64,000 bases of DNA from Pseudomonas sp. dw_358 (GCF_018449655.1 NZ_JAAVUX010000001.1:682001-746000); one strand, 5' to 3'. Shown: positions 1 to 9,869, counted from the first letter of the stretch. Translations and numbers: made by a program. The notes: generated by a model not told the origin, from the letters alone.

Positions 1-1
1 A

Positions 2-1588
2 TCCACCCTGCGCAGCGTCGCCCGCCACAGCGTCAAGCACCCGCTCAACAGCTTTCGCCACACCCTCGCCCTTGGTGGTCAACTGGGCCGGGTATTGCTG
101 GGCGATACGCCGTACATACCGAACCCGAAAGACACCCGTTTCAAGGATCCGACCTGGAGCCTCAACCCCTTCTACCGGCGCAGCTTGCAGGTCTACCTGA
201 GCTGGCAGAAGGAAGTACGCGCCTGGATCGATGATTGCGGGATGCCGGAGGACGACCGTGCCCGCGCACAGTTCGTATTTTCCCTGCTCAACGACGCCAT
301 GTCGCCGAGCAACTCGCTGCTCAATCCCGTTGCCCTCAAGGAAATCTTCAACTCCGGCGGCGCCAGCCTGATCAAGGGCATCAATCATCTCTACGATGAC
401 TGGCGGCACAATGACGGGCTGCCGCGGCAGATTGGCAAAGACGCCTTCGAAGTCGGCAAGACGGTGGCCACCACGCCGGGCTCGGTGGTCTTTCGCAATG
501 AATTGCTGGAGCTGATCCAGTACCGGCCCATGAGCGAAAAGCAGTACAAGCGTCCGCTGCTGATCGTGCCGCCGCAGATCAACAAGTTCTACATTTTCGA
601 TCTCAGTCCTGCCAACAGCTTCGTGCAGTACGCACTCAAAGGCGGCCTGCAGACCTTCATGGTGAGCTGGCGCAACCCCGACGCCCGCCACCGCGAATGG
701 GGGCTGTCCACCTACGTCGCAGCGCTGGAAGAGGCGCTCAACGCCTGCCGCGCCATCACCGGTGCCCGCGAGGTGAACATCGCCGGCGCGTGCGCAGGCG
801 GCCTGACCATTGCCGCCCTGCAAGGCCACTTGCAAGCCAAGCGCCAGCTGCGCCGGGTGCACAGCGCGACCTACATGGTCAGCCTGCTGGACAGCCAGAT
901 CGACAGCCCGGCCACCCTGTTCATCGACGAGCAGGCGCTGGAGGCCGCCAAGCGCCGTTCCTATCAGCACGGCGTGCTGGACGGCCGCGACATGGCGCGG
1001 GTGTTTGCCTGGATGCGTCCCAACGATCTGATCTGGAACTATTGGGTCAACAATTACCTGATGGGCAAGAAGCCGCCAGCGTTCGATATTCTGTTCTGGA
1101 ACAACGACAGCACGCGCCTGCCTGCAGCGCTGCATGGTGATCTGCTGGACTTTTTCAAGCACAACCCGCTGCTGCGCCCTGGCGGCCTGGAGGTGTGCGG
1201 CACGCCCATCGACTTGAGCAAGATCACCGTCGACAGCTTCAGCATCGCCGGTGCCAACGACCACATCACGCCGTGGGACACGGTGTATCGCTCGACCTTG
1301 CTGTTGGGCGGCGACCGGCGCTTCCTGCTCTCCAGCAGCGGCCATGTGCAGAGCATCCTCAACCCGCCGGGCCACGCCAAAGCCAACTTCATCGAAAACA
1401 CACGACTGAGCAGCGACCCTCGCGCCTGGTACTACGACGCCAAGCCGGTGGATGGCAGCTGGTGGCCACATTGGCTGGAGTGGATCACCCAGCGCTCCGG
1501 GGCCCAGCAACCCACCACGAAGACCCTGGGCAACGCCGAGCATCCACCCCAGGAAGCGGCGCCCGGCACTTACGTGCTGGTGCGCTGA
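2..1588 (+). CDS. phaC2: Class II poly(3-hydroxyalkanoate) synthase, 5' end missing
   Basis: Polymerises (R)-3-hydroxyacyl-CoA into medium-chain-length PHA at the granule surface. The reading frame is open from the first full codon of the window, so the N-terminus lies outside it. The lipase-like box GACAGG carries the nucleophilic Cys (coded near 789-797). The Asp of NDHITPWD and the His of SSGHVQS complete the alpha/beta-hydrolase triad. Identity as the second synthase, phaC2, rests on the next genes being phaD and then phaF/phaI, the usual order phaC1-phaZ-phaC2-phaD. phaD starts 13 bases after the stop, which suggests one transcript. A TTG codon at 95 is internal, not the start. Confidence 0.95.
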   Translation, partial: STLRSVARHSVKHPLNSFRHTLALGGQLGRVLLGDTPYIPNPKDTRFKDPTWSLNPFYRRSLQVYLSWQKEVRAWIDDCGMPEDDRARAQFVFSLLNDAMSPSNSLLNPVALKEIFNSGGASLIKGINHLYDDWRHNDGLPRQIGKDAFEVGKTVATTPGSVVFRNELLELIQYRPMSEKQYKRPLLIVPPQINKFYIFDLSPANSFVQYALKGGLQTFMVSWRNPDARHREWGLSTYVAALEEALNACRAITGAREVNIAGACAGGLTIAALQGHLQAKRQLRRVHSATYMVSLLDSQIDSPATLFIDEQALEAAKRRSYQHGVLDGRDMARVFAWMRPNDLIWNYWVNNYLMGKKPPAFDILFWNNDSTRLPAALHGDLLDFFKHNPLLRPGGLEVCGTPIDLSKITVDSFSIAGANDHITPWDTVYRSTLLLGGDRRFLLSSSGHVQSILNPPGHAKANFIENTRLSSDPRAWYYDAKPVDGSWWPHWLEWITQRSGAQQPTTKTLGNAEHPPQEAAPGTYVLVR

Positions 1589-1601
1589 GGCTTTCGGCCG
1601 G

Positions 1602-2210
1602 ATGAAGACACGTGAGCGCATCCTCGACTGCGCCTTGATCCTGTTCAATCACAAGGGCGAGCCGAACGTCTCGACCCTGGAGATTGCCAACGAAATGGGC
1701 ATCAGCCCGGGCAATTTGTACTACCACTTTCATGGCAAGGATCCGCTGATCCTGGCGTTGTTCGAGCGCCTCGACGACGAGCTCACGCCCCTGCTCGATC
1801 CACCGGACGACGCGCCGTTGGCGGCAGAAGATTACGGTCTGTTCATTCATCTGATCGTGGAGCGCATGGCGCAGTATCGCTTCCTGTTCCAAGACCTGGC
1901 CAACCTTGCAAGGCGCCTGCCCAAACTGGGGCGCGGCCTTCGTGAGTTGCTCAATGCGCTGAAGCGCGCGCTGGCTGCACTGTTGGCGGGATTGGCCGCG
2001 CACAACCAGCTGCTCAGCGATACACGGGCGCTGGGGCAGTTGGTGGAGCAGGTGACCCTGACGCTGCTGTTCGCGCTGGATTATCAGCGCGTGATCAACC
2101 GTAAGGCGGATTCGGGGGTGGTGGTATATCAGGTGCTGATGCTGGTGGCGCCGCATTTGCGTGAGCCCGCGCGTGAGGCGGCGCAGGATCTGGCCTTGAG
2201 TTACCTGTAA
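1602..2210 (+). CDS. phaD: TetR-family PHA regulator PhaD
   Basis: A 202-residue TetR/AcrR-type regulator. Residues 1-50 hold the helix-turn-helix (KTRERILDCALILFNHKGE, then EIANEMGISPGNLYYHFHGK). The rest is a helical ligand domain. In pseudomonads PhaD activates the pha promoters, including phaI, and is thought to respond to an acyl-CoA-type metabolite. The open frame extends upstream into phaC2, but the ATG at 1602 gives the expected family length and the conserved KTRERIL start. It lies 13 bases after phaC2 and converges on phaF across a 57-base gap. Confidence 0.93.
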   Translation: MKTRERILDCALILFNHKGEPNVSTLEIANEMGISPGNLYYHFHGKDPLILALFERLDDELTPLLDPPDDAPLAAEDYGLFIHLIVERMAQYRFLFQDLANLARRLPKLGRGLRELLNALKRALAALLAGLAAHNQLLSDTRALGQLVEQVTLTLLFALDYQRVINRKADSGVVVYQVLMLVAPHLREPAREAAQDLALSYL

Positions 2211-2267
2211 GGCAACGGGCCTCAGCGCGGGCAACCGCTACGGCGGCCCGCGATGACCGTTACGCCG

Positions 2268-2981
2268 TCACGAGGCTGGACTGGCCTCGGGAGTGGCCGC
2301 TGGAGCGGGTGCCGGATGAGGCGTGGCCGAGTTGGCGGCGCTGGTGGCAGGGCTCGCGCGCTTGCGCGGGGCGGCCGGCTTTTTCGCGGCCGTGGACTTG
2401 GCGGCCGAGGTTTTGGCCGTCGCAGGTGCCTTGGCCACTGCCTTGGCGACAGGTTTGGCAGCCGCTTTGACTGCGGTCTTGGCCGTGGCGGCCTTGGACG
2501 CCACAGCCTTGGTCGCGGTCTTCGCCGGCGCTGGCTTGGCCGCCACTCGTGGCGCCGCTTTCGTTACGGGCTTGGCAGTGGTGCCGGTCAGCTTCTCGAT
2601 CTCCCGTGTCAGCAGGTCGACCTTGTGGTGCAAGGCCACCACCTCGTTGCGGCTCGGTACGCCCAGACGTGAGATGGCGCTATTCAAGCGTTTGTCGAAC
2701 GCCTCTTCCAGTTCGCCCCATTTGCCGAGTGCGCGATCCTTCACATCGCCCACCCGGGACTTGGTCGAGGCCTTGACCGTGTCGACCTGGGTGTCAACTT
2801 CAGTCTTGACCTGCTTTTCGGCTTTTTCGCCGTCCTTGACCAGGTTCTCGAACAGCTTGGTGCCATCAGCGCTGATCTTGGAGTAAGCCCCAAGGCCTGC
2901 CAGCCAGATCTGCCGAGAATATTTTTCGATGCCGCCCACCCAGGAGCTGCCTTCCTTTTCCACTTTTTTCTTGCCAGCCAT
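2268..2981 (-). CDS. phaF: PHA granule-associated phasin PhaF
   Basis: A 237-residue phasin that coats PHA granules and helps share them between daughter cells by binding DNA. Residues 1-130 form the phasin domain (GGIEKYSRQIWLAGLGAYSK and following amphipathic helices, ending in a short coiled coil around HHKVDLLTREIEKL). Residues 140-237 are a histone H1-like tail of AAKP/KTA/KPA repeats, very rich in Lys, Ala and Pro. It lies 10 bases downstream of phaI in the same direction, so it is co-transcribed. The strongly biased composition of the tail leaves long spurious open frames on the opposite strand. Confidence 0.95.
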   Translation of the reverse strand: MAGKKKVEKEGSSWVGGIEKYSRQIWLAGLGAYSKISADGTKLFENLVKDGEKAEKQVKTEVDTQVDTVKASTKSRVGDVKDRALGKWGELEEAFDKRLNSAISRLGVPSRNEVVALHHKVDLLTREIEKLTGTTAKPVTKAAPRVAAKPAPAKTATKAVASKAATAKTAVKAAAKPVAKAVAKAPATAKTSAAKSTAAKKPAAPRKRASPATSAANSATPHPAPAPAATPEASPAS

Positions 2982-2991
2982 CCTGCTCTCC

Positions 2992-3405
2992 TTATTTAGT
3001 ACGCGCGGCGCGCTCGACCAAAGCCTTCAGCTCATCGAGCTTAGCAGAGAGCAATTCGACGTCATGGCGCGAGGGAATGCCGATGCGATTGAGGCCGGCT
3101 GCGACACGTCGATCGAACGCACTCTCGACTTGCTCCAGCTCGGCCTCGGCCTTGCCCTTCACCGATTTGAGGCCCGCCTTGGCCGAGGCGATCTCGGCGT
3201 TGGCAGCGCCTACTTCCTTGTCGATCAGACGCTTGCCCCGGCGCTCGGCGCCCTCGCCTACCTTGATCAGCTCGCGGACATAGCTCAAGCCTTCCTTGCC
3301 CGCCTTGGCGTAGGCGCCCAGACCTGCCAGCCAGATCTTGCGCGCGTAGGAGCGTACTTCCTGTGCCTCGGTGTGGACGGTCTTTTTCAATACCAACGTT
3401 GCCAT
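2992..3405 (-). CDS. phaI: PHA granule-associated phasin PhaI
   Basis: A 137-residue phasin made only of the granule-binding domain. It has the same KIWLAGLGAYAKAGKEG segment as PhaF and a C-terminal helix (HDVELLSAKLDELKALVERA). It lacks the histone-like tail. The frame is open for seven codons upstream, but the ATG at 3405 follows a GAGG ribosome site and gives the MATLVLKK start typical of PhaI. It is the first gene of the phaI-phaF operon. Its promoter should lie in the roughly 225 bases before the divergent phosphoethanolamine transferase gene. I could not pick out a convincing operator there. Confidence 0.94.
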   Translation of the reverse strand: MATLVLKKTVHTEAQEVRSYARKIWLAGLGAYAKAGKEGLSYVRELIKVGEGAERRGKRLIDKEVGAANAEIASAKAGLKSVKGKAEAELEQVESAFDRRVAAGLNRIGIPSRHDVELLSAKLDELKALVERAARTK

Positions 3406-3630
3406 GGTGCACCTCGTGGGGATCATTCGGTGTCCACCAGACTAGGTCGGAAAATTAGAAAGCTCACCCTAAAGCGCACAAGCGTGCTGAACAGCTGCTC
3501 AGGACGGATTTTGTTCATTTTTTTGACGAAAAAATCACATTCGTCGGACTACGGTGCTACACCGTTTTTCAGCCCCAAGCTTGGTGCTCAGCACTTCCGG
3601 TGCCTGAGGCAGGCTGTTTTTGGATGCCCC
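3406..3630. promoter_or_regulatory. Divergent intergenic region phaI / cptA
   Basis: This 225-base gap separates the phaI start (minus strand) from the ATG of the phosphoethanolamine transferase gene (plus strand), so it should carry both promoters. It is more AT-rich than its flanks, with T and A runs around 3510-3535. I do not see a clear operator or a strong -35/-10 pair that I would commit to. Confidence 0.4.
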
Positions 3631-5334
3631 ATGACAACATCTACTCCTGCAGCCCCGCCCCAGCGTCGTTTTGACTGGAAAGGCCTGATCTGGCTGTTCG
3701 TGTTTTTCTGGTATTTCTCCGGGGTCACCCAGAGCCTGATCCAGATCTCTGGCACCTCCGGCTTCGAAGGCTTTCGCGAAGCCTTCCTGCTCAGCATGCT
3801 GTGGCTGATTCCCGTGCTGTTGTTCCCCGCTCGCACGCGCTTGATCGCCGGTATCCTGGGGACGGTCCTGTTTCTCTGCTCGCTGCTCAGCTTTGGTTAC
3901 TTCCTGATCTACCAGCAGGAGTTCTCCCAGAGCGTGATCTTCGTCATCTTCGAGTCCAACAATGCCGAAGCCGGGGAATACCTCAGCCAGTATTTCCACT
4001 GGTGGATGGTGCCCGCGTTTCTGTTCTATACCCTCGGCGCGGTGCTGCTGTGGACACGCGTACGTCCGGTGTACCTGTCAGCCAGCAAAGCCACAGCAGT
4101 GAGTGTCATCTTGCTGATCAGCCTGGTGGCATGGCCGCTGTACAAGCAAGTGCAACGCACCGGCACCTTTGACGACGGCCTGCAGAAGTTCGAAGACCAT
4201 ATCGAGCCTGCCGTGCCATGGCAGCTGCTGATCGGCTACCAGAGCTATCGCCAGCAACTGGACGGCATGCAGGAAATGCTCAAGGTGAGCGCCAAGGTGC
4301 CGCCGCTGACCAACCTCAAGGACAGCACCGCCGGGCTGCCAGCGACCCTGGTGCTGATCATCGGCGAGTCGACCAACCGTGGGCACATGAGCCTGTACGG
4401 CTACCCGCGCAATACCAACCCGCTACTGGGCCAGATGCGCGACCAGCTCAGCGTGTTCACCAACGTGGTCAGCCCGCGTCCGTATACCATCGAGTCGCTG
4501 CAACAGGTGCTGACCTTCGCCGACGAAAAGCATCCGGATCTGTTCCTGAAGACGCCGTCCATCGTCGATGTGATGAAGCAGGCGGGCTACAAGACCTGGT
4601 GGATCACCAACCAGCAGACCCTGACCAAGCGCAATACCATGCTCACCACCTTCTCCCAGCAGGCCGACGAGCAGGTCTACCTGAACAACAACCGCAACCA
4701 GAACGCCGCGCAATACGATGGCGATGTGCTGGAGCCGTTCGGCAAAGTGCTGGCGGACCCCGCACCACGCAAGCTGATCGTGATCCACCTGCTGGGCACC
4801 CACGTCAACTATGACTACCGCTACCCCGAGGAGTACGCCAAGTTCAAAGGCACCGACGGCACGCCGCCGGGTCTGAATGCCGATCAGTTGGCCACCTACA
4901 ACAGCTACGACAATGCCGTGCTGTACAACGACTTCGTGGTGTCGAGCATCATCAAGCAATTCTCCGCCACAGACCCTAACGGCTTCCTGCTGTACCTGTC
5001 CGACCACGGTGAAGACGTCTACAACTCCGGTGACCACACCACCCTGGGCCGCAACGAAGGCCGGCCGACGGCGCCGATGTACACGATTCCGTTCATTGCC
5101 TGGGCCTCGCCAAAATGGCGTGCAAGCCACGACTGGAATTTCGCCAGCTACCTGAACCGGCCGTACAGCACGTCAAGCCTGATCCACAGCTGGTCGGACA
5201 TGGCCGGGCTGACCTTCGACGAACATGACGTGTCCAAGAGCATCATCAGCCCGTACTTCGTGCCACGCACCCGCTGGATCGGCGACCCTTACAATCCCAA
5301 GACGCTGAGTGATTTTGATCAATTGCCCAAGTAA
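3631..5334 (+). CDS. cptA: Lipid A/LPS-core phosphoethanolamine transferase (CptA/EptA family)
   Basis: Inner-membrane sulfatase-fold enzyme of 567 residues that moves phosphoethanolamine from phosphatidylethanolamine onto lipopolysaccharide. The first 170 residues or so hold about five membrane helices. The periplasmic domain follows, with the nucleophile motif IIGESTNRGHMSLYGYPR (Thr248) and the metal-site motif LSDHGEDVY. Length and motifs fit CptA (core modification) better than ArnT-type enzymes. The CptA versus EptA choice is a family-level judgement. The frame is open far upstream; the ATG at 3631 is chosen because it gives a short cytosolic tail before the first helix. It is divergent from phaI. 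Confidence 0.85.
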   Translation: MTTSTPAAPPQRRFDWKGLIWLFVFFWYFSGVTQSLIQISGTSGFEGFREAFLLSMLWLIPVLLFPARTRLIAGILGTVLFLCSLLSFGYFLIYQQEFSQSVIFVIFESNNAEAGEYLSQYFHWWMVPAFLFYTLGAVLLWTRVRPVYLSASKATAVSVILLISLVAWPLYKQVQRTGTFDDGLQKFEDHIEPAVPWQLLIGYQSYRQQLDGMQEMLKVSAKVPPLTNLKDSTAGLPATLVLIIGESTNRGHMSLYGYPRNTNPLLGQMRDQLSVFTNVVSPRPYTIESLQQVLTFADEKHPDLFLKTPSIVDVMKQAGYKTWWITNQQTLTKRNTMLTTFSQQADEQVYLNNNRNQNAAQYDGDVLEPFGKVLADPAPRKLIVIHLLGTHVNYDYRYPEEYAKFKGTDGTPPGLNADQLATYNSYDNAVLYNDFVVSSIIKQFSATDPNGFLLYLSDHGEDVYNSGDHTTLGRNEGRPTAPMYTIPFIAWASPKWRASHDWNFASYLNRPYSTSSLIHSWSDMAGLTFDEHDVSKSIISPYFVPRTRWIGDPYNPKTLSDFDQLPK

Positions 5335-5346
5335 GCAGGCGGTGAG

Positions 5347-5373
5347 GGTGGCTTGAGATCTCATCAAGCCACC
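5347..5373. terminator. Hairpin between convergent genes
   Basis: A perfect 10-bp inverted repeat (GGTGGCTTGA at 5347-5356, TCAAGCCACC at 5364-5373) with a 7-base loop lies between the stop codons of cptA and the small PHA-system gene. There is no T-tract, so it is a weak candidate for a bidirectional terminator. Confidence 0.5.
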
Positions 5374-5380
5374 CCGCTAC

Positions 5381-5656
5381 TCAGCCGAGCGCCTTGTCCA
5401 GGGCTTTCTCGATCTCGCTCCTGATGCTCCCACCCATGATCGACAGCATCATCCCCAACTTCAGGTCCACCCGAATGCTGTCATCGCCAATCACGATGCT
5501 GCCGTGGGCCCCGCTGCGCTTGATCTGAACCGTATCACCCTGCCAGTCAGTCTTGAGGTCGTACTCGCGCGCCAGGCGCTCGACCAAAGGCTCGGCCTTG
5601 CGCCGGGCAGCCTCCAGGCCAAGACTGTGTTTGCGCTCGACGCTGATCTGGGTCAT
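5381..5656 (-). CDS. Polyhydroxyalkanoic acid system family protein
   Basis: A 91-residue soluble protein matching the small polyhydroxyalkanoic acid system (PHA_gran_rgn) family: MTQISVERKHSLGLEAARRKAEPLVERLAREYDLKTDWQGDTVQIKRSGAHGSI, ending in a conserved GGSIRSEIEKALDKAL helix. The fold resembles a small polyketide-cyclase or START-like half domain, but the biochemical role is unknown. Its place a few kilobases from phaC2-phaFI supports a link to PHA granules. It is convergent with cptA and divergent from ubiE. Confidence 0.8.
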   Translation of the reverse strand: MTQISVERKHSLGLEAARRKAEPLVERLAREYDLKTDWQGDTVQIKRSGAHGSIVIGDDSIRVDLKLGMMLSIMGGSIRSEIEKALDKALG

Positions 5657-5786
5657 CCAACCACTCCGAATTCTAAATAAACGGCGTCTATCTTAGCTTG
5701 GATCGCTCTCGCCGCAGAGCTTGCCAAGACAAAGCCGTCCACGCCGATTAGAATGGCCGGTGATTTTTTTCCCGGTGACTAGCGAT

Positions 5787-6557
5787 ATGAACGATCAGCG
5801 CAAGGCCAGCGACACCGAACCCACCACTCACTTCGGCTACAAGACCGTGGCTGAAAGCCAGAAAGCGGAAAAGGTCGCCGAAGTGTTTCACTCGGTAGCG
5901 GCCAAGTACGACCTCATGAACGACGTCCTCTCGGGCGGCATGCACCGGCTGTGGAAGCGCTTCACCATCGAACTGTCCGGCGTGCGCGTCGGCAACCGTG
6001 TGCTGGACATCGCAGGCGGCACGGGCGACCTGGCTCGCAAGTTTTCCCAATTGGTCGGCCCGACCGGCCAGGTCGTACTCGCCGACATCAACGCCTCGAT
6101 GCTCAAGGTCGGCCGTGATCGCCTGCTGGACAAGGGCGTGGCGGGCAACATCGAGTTCGTCCAGGCCGACGCCGAAAAGCTGCCCTTCCCGGACAACCAC
6201 TTCGACTGCGTGACCATCGCCTTTGGCCTGCGCAACGTCACCCACAAGGAAGACGCCATCGCCTCGATGCTGCGGGTGCTCAAGCCAGGCGGCCGCTTGC
6301 TGGTGCTGGAGTTCTCCAAGCCCACCAACAGGGTCATGTCCAAGGTCTACGACGCCTACTCGTTCGCCTTCATGCCCCTGGCCGGCAAGCTGATCACCAA
6401 TGATTCGGAGAGCTATCGCTACCTGGCCGAATCGATCCGCATGCACCCTGATCAAGAGACCCTCAAGGCGATGATGGTGCAGGCCGGCTTCGACCGTGTC
6501 ACTTATCACAACATGACCAGCGGCATCGTCGCCCTGCATCGTGGTATCAAGCCCTGA
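5787..6557 (+). CDS. ubiE: Ubiquinone/menaquinone C-methyltransferase UbiE
   Basis: SAM-dependent C-methyltransferase of the ubiquinone pathway, 256 residues. Motif I is [15 protein letters not shown], followed by DINASML and the UbiE/COQ5 signatures [12 protein letters not shown] and [12 protein letters not shown]. The open frame extends 22 codons further upstream, but the ATG at 5787 (MNDQRKASD) gives the family length. The stop overlaps the ubiJ start in TGATG, so the two are translationally coupled in a ubiE-ubiJ-ubiB operon. Confidence 0.97.
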   Translation: MNDQRKASDTEPTTHFGYKTVAESQKAEKVAEVFHSVAAKYDLMNDVLSGGMHRLWKRFTIELSGVRVGNRVLDIAGGTGDLARKFSQLVGPTGQVVLADINASMLKVGRDRLLDKGVAGNIEFVQADAEKLPFPDNHFDCVTIAFGLRNVTHKEDAIASMLRVLKPGGRLLVLEFSKPTNRVMSKVYDAYSFAFMPLAGKLITNDSESYRYLAESIRMHPDQETLKAMMVQAGFDRVTYHNMTSGIVALHRGIKP

Positions 6558-7180
6558 TGCTCCTTCACGGCCTGATCGCCAGCGTCGAGCACGGGCTCAA
6601 CCGTGTCTTGCGGCTGGACAGCACGGCCTTGCCGCGCCTGGCCCACCTGCACGGCAAGGTCATTGAAGTCGACTGCCTTCAGCCGACGTTCAAGCTGTAC
6701 ATCCTGCCAGGCGCCGAAGGCTTGACCCTGGCCACCCACTGGGCCGCCGAACCTGACTGCGTGCTGCGCGCCCCTGCCTCCAGTCTGTTACGCCTGGCCC
6801 TGAGCAAGGACAAGACCGCCGTGCTGCACAGCCCTCAGGTCGACTTGAGCGGCAACAGCCACGTACTGCAGGACCTGGTGGCCGTGCTTCAGGACCTCGA
6901 ACTGGACTGGGAATACGAAGTGCAGCGCTGGCTCGGCCCTGTGGCCACCAGCCTGCTCGGTGGCCACCTGCGCAGCCGCGCCGGCTGGGCCCGGCAGGGG
7001 GCGAACAACGTCAGCCGCAACCTGGCCGATTACCTCGCCGAAGAAACCCGTACACTGGTTGGCGAACACGAAGCCCAGGCCCGCTTTGCTGAACTGGACC
7101 GGCTCAAAATCGACCTGGAACGTCTGGAGGCCCGCTTCGAGCGCCTCCAGCGCTCCCATCACTCCAGCGATAATGCATGA
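6557..7180 (+). CDS. ubiJ: Ubiquinone biosynthesis accessory factor UbiJ (SCP2 domain)
   Basis: A 207-residue protein with an N-terminal SCP2/sterol-carrier-like domain (roughly 15-110, including [16 protein letters not shown] and [16 protein letters not shown]). The C-terminal helical tail is charged ([24 protein letters not shown]). UbiJ binds the isoprenoid tail of ubiquinone intermediates and organises the soluble Ubi complex. It overlaps ubiE by one base and ubiB by four (ATGA), the conserved order in gammaproteobacteria. Confidence 0.92.
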   Translation: MLLHGLIASVEHGLNRVLRLDSTALPRLAHLHGKVIEVDCLQPTFKLYILPGAEGLTLATHWAAEPDCVLRAPASSLLRLALSKDKTAVLHSPQVDLSGNSHVLQDLVAVLQDLELDWEYEVQRWLGPVATSLLGGHLRSRAGWARQGANNVSRNLADYLAEETRTLVGEHEAQARFAELDRLKIDLERLEARFERLQRSHHSSDNA

Positions 7181-8784
7181 AGCTGCTTGCCGTCCGCCGT
7201 TTGTTGCGCATCCTGCGCGTCGTGATCCGCTACCGTCTCGATGACTTGATGTTTGCCCTTCCGCTGCCCTGGTGGCTGATGGTGCTGCGTTTCGCCATGC
7301 CCTGGCGCTGGCTGCCGCGCAGCGCCAAAGAGCTGAGCCGTGGCGCGCGACTGCGCCTGGCATTGCAGGACCTGGGGCCGATCTTCATCAAGTTCGGGCA
7401 GATTCTCTCTACTCGGCGCGACCTGCTGCCCGAGGACGTTGCCGACGAATTGATGCTGTTGCAGGACCGGGTGCCGCCCTTCGATCCGCAGCTGGCGATG
7501 AAACTCATCGAGGAGCAGCTGGGTGCGAAGATCACCGACGTGTTCAGCCGATTCGACGTAGAACCGCTCGCCTCGGCGTCCGTGGCCCAAGTCCACGCCG
7601 CGAAACTGAAGAGCGGCGAAGAAGTGGTGGTCAAGGTCATCCGCCCCGGCCTGCGCCCGATCATCAGCCAGGACCTGGCGTGGCTGTTCATGCTGGCCCG
7701 CCAGGCCGAGCGCCTGTCCGCCGACGCCCGGCTGCTGCATCCGGTGGACGTGGTGCTCGACTACGAGAAAACCATTTACGACGAACTCGACCTGCTGCGT
7801 GAAGCGGCCAACTCCAGCCAGCTGCGGCGCAACTTCGAAGACTCGGACCTGCTCTACGTGCCCCAGATCTACTGGAACTGGTGCCGGCCCAAGGTGCTGG
7901 TCATGGAGCGTATCTATGGTGTTCAGGTGACCGACCTGGCCACCTTGGCCGACCAGCGCACCGACATGAAGCTGCTCGCCGAGCGCGGTGTGGAAATCTT
8001 CTTCACCCAGGTCTTTCGCGACAGTTTCTTCCATGCCGACATGCACCCCGGCAACATTTTTGTCAGCACCGTTTCACCGTGGAGCCCGAAATACATCGCC
8101 ATCGACTGCGGCATCGTCGGCAGCCTCACCCCGCAGGATCAGGACTATCTGGCGCGCAACCTGTTTGCCTTCTTCAAGCGCGACTACCGCCGGGTGGCGC
8201 AGTTGCACATCGATTCGGGCTGGGTGCCACCAGAGACCAAGCTCAACGAGTTCGAAGCGGCCATCCGCACGGTCTGCGAACCGATCTTCGAGAAGCCGCT
8301 GAAGGACATCTCCTTCGGCCAGGTGCTGATGCGCCTGTTCCAGACGGCTCGGCGCTTCAACATGGAAGTGCAGCCGCAGCTGGTGCTTTTGCAGAAGACC
8401 CTGCTGAACATCGAGGGCCTGGGCCGCCAGCTCTATCCCGAGCTGGACTTGTGGAGCACCGCGCAGCCGTTCCTCGAGCGCTGGATGCGTGAACGGATCA
8501 GCCCCAAATCGCTGCTGCATAACCTGCAAAGCCAGATCGAACAGATTCCTCACGTCGCCGGCATGACCCGCGACCTGCTGGAGCGGCTGTCCCAGGAACC
8601 GAAACGCGAACGGGCACCGGCCTGGTACCACTCCCGTGACGGCCAGGTGCTGCGCCTGCTGGGCTGCGGGCTGCTGGCCGGCGGCGCTGTGCTGGCGGTT
8701 CATGCCCCGGCGCTGGACGCTCTGGAGGCCTGGCCGGCGTGGTTGATGCTCGCCGCCGGGGTTTATCTGGTCGTGCGCCAATAG
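7177..8784 (+). CDS. ubiB: Ubiquinone biosynthesis ATPase/kinase-like protein UbiB
   Basis: ABC1/ADCK-family protein of 535 residues needed for ubiquinone synthesis. It shows the family KxGQ motif ([16 protein letters not shown]), the Ala-rich loop replacement ([15 protein letters not shown]), the VVKVIRPG lysine and the DMHPGNIFV catalytic region. Two membrane helices at the end (about 490-535: [15 protein letters not shown] and [12 protein letters not shown]) anchor it in the inner membrane. The start overlaps ubiJ in ATGA. Confidence 0.96.
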   Translation: MKLLAVRRLLRILRVVIRYRLDDLMFALPLPWWLMVLRFAMPWRWLPRSAKELSRGARLRLALQDLGPIFIKFGQILSTRRDLLPEDVADELMLLQDRVPPFDPQLAMKLIEEQLGAKITDVFSRFDVEPLASASVAQVHAAKLKSGEEVVVKVIRPGLRPIISQDLAWLFMLARQAERLSADARLLHPVDVVLDYEKTIYDELDLLREAANSSQLRRNFEDSDLLYVPQIYWNWCRPKVLVMERIYGVQVTDLATLADQRTDMKLLAERGVEIFFTQVFRDSFFHADMHPGNIFVSTVSPWSPKYIAIDCGIVGSLTPQDQDYLARNLFAFFKRDYRRVAQLHIDSGWVPPETKLNEFEAAIRTVCEPIFEKPLKDISFGQVLMRLFQTARRFNMEVQPQLVLLQKTLLNIEGLGRQLYPELDLWSTAQPFLERWMRERISPKSLLHNLQSQIEQIPHVAGMTRDLLERLSQEPKRERAPAWYHSRDGQVLRLLGCGLLAGGAVLAVHAPALDALEAWPAWLMLAAGVYLVVRQ

Positions 8785-8835
8785 CCAGTGCTTGACGAGA
8801 CTGGCACACTAGTCGTTCTGTAGTCGGAGTCGAAG

Positions 8836-9237
8836 ATGAAAGACTGGCTGGACGAGATCAAATGGGACAGCGACGGCCTGATACCGGCCATCGCCCAGGA
8901 CCACAAGACCGGGCGCATCCTGATGATGGCCTGGATGAACCGCGAGGCACTGGCCCTCACGGCGACCGAGAACCGCGCCATCTACTGGTCGCGCTCGCGC
9001 AACCGCCTATGGCGCAAGGGCGAGGAGTCCGGCCACGTGCAGCATCTGCACGAACTGCGCCTGGACTGCGACGCCGACGTGGTGGTGATGCAGGTCGAAC
9101 AAGTGGGCGACATCGCCTGTCACACCGGGCGCCAGAGCTGCTTTTATCGGGTGTACGATAACGGCCAGTGGAAAACCGTCGACCCGGTGCTCAAGGACCC
9201 CCACGCTATCTATCAAACAGGGCACAGCCATGAGTGA
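8836..9237 (+). CDS. hisI: Phosphoribosyl-AMP cyclohydrolase
   Basis: Opens the adenine ring of phosphoribosyl-AMP, third step of histidine synthesis. 133 residues, with [18 protein letters not shown] and the metal site [10 protein letters not shown]...[10 protein letters not shown]. The enzyme is not fused to HisE, unlike the enterobacterial HisIE. The stop overlaps the hisE start by 8 bases. The pair sits between ubiB and tatA, far from the main his operon at 55-58 kb, which is the usual Pseudomonas arrangement. Confidence 0.97.
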   Translation: MKDWLDEIKWDSDGLIPAIAQDHKTGRILMMAWMNREALALTATENRAIYWSRSRNRLWRKGEESGHVQHLHELRLDCDADVVVMQVEQVGDIACHTGRQSCFYRVYDNGQWKTVDPVLKDPHAIYQTGHSHE

Positions 9238-9565
9238 CACCTTGACCCGTCTGGCCCAGGTGCTGGAAGAACGCAAGGGTGCCGCCGCCGACTCTTCCTA
9301 TGTCGCCAGCCTGTACCACAAAGGCTTGAACAAGATTCTGGAAAAGGTCGGCGAAGAGTCGGTAGAGACTATTATTGCCGCCAAAGACGCCGCCAACAGC
9401 GGAGATTGCAGCGATGTCATCTACGAAACCGCCGACCTGTGGTTTCATAGCATGGTGATGCTGGCGGCATTGGGCCAACACCCTCAGGCTGTGCTGGACG
9501 AACTCGACCGCCGCTTTGGCCTTTCCGGCCATGCCGAAAAGGCTGCCCGTCAGCCATCTGAATAA
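9230..9565 (+). CDS. hisE: Phosphoribosyl-ATP pyrophosphatase
   Basis: Removes pyrophosphate from phosphoribosyl-ATP, second step of histidine synthesis. 111 residues with the all-helical MazG-like metal motif ([16 protein letters not shown], then [17 protein letters not shown]). It overlaps hisI by 8 bases, so the two should be made in equal amounts. tatA begins 25 bases later. Confidence 0.96.
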   Translation: MSDTLTRLAQVLEERKGAAADSSYVASLYHKGLNKILEKVGEESVETIIAAKDAANSGDCSDVIYETADLWFHSMVMLAALGQHPQAVLDELDRRFGLSGHAEKAARQPSE

Positions 9566-9590
9566 GCAGTTTCAAGTAAGGAGTTGCACC

Positions 9591-9866
9591 ATGGGTATTT
9601 TTGACTGGAAACATTGGATCGTCATTCTCGTTGTCGTTGTCCTGATTTTCGGCACCAAGAAGCTGAAAAACCTTGGCACCGACGTCGGCGAATCGATCAA
9701 AGGCTTTCGCAAAGCCATGAACGACGACGAGAAACCGGCCGAAGCACCGGTCCAACCCGTCCATCCGCAGGCCACCTCGCCCATCACCGAGCCACGCCCT
9801 GCCCACGAACCGCAGACTTTCGACGGCCAGCATCACAAAGTCGAAGAACCTGTCAGGAAAGACTGA
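9591..9866 (+). CDS. tatA: Sec-independent translocase subunit TatA
   Basis: Pore-forming subunit of twin-arginine protein export, 91 residues. It has one N-terminal membrane helix ([18 protein letters not shown]), the [10 protein letters not shown] hinge and an amphipathic helix ([13 protein letters not shown]), then a loose acidic/Pro-rich tail. The frame is open upstream, but the ATG at 9591 follows an AAGGAG site and starts MGIFDWKHW as in other TatA. tatB follows after 3 bases. Confidence 0.96.
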   Translation: MGIFDWKHWIVILVVVVLIFGTKKLKNLGTDVGESIKGFRKAMNDDEKPAEAPVQPVHPQATSPITEPRPAHEPQTFDGQHHKVEEPVRKD

Positions 9867-9869
9867 TAA

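Noticed and set aside
2253..2886. Open frames opposite phaF
   Set aside because: They mirror the Ala/Lys-rich phaF tail; their Gly/Arg or Ala/Val runs are typical of shadows of G+C-rich repeats.
2929..3630. N-terminal extension of the phosphoethanolamine transferase frame
   Set aside because: It overlaps phaF and phaI on the opposite strand and would place 234 extra residues before the first membrane helix.
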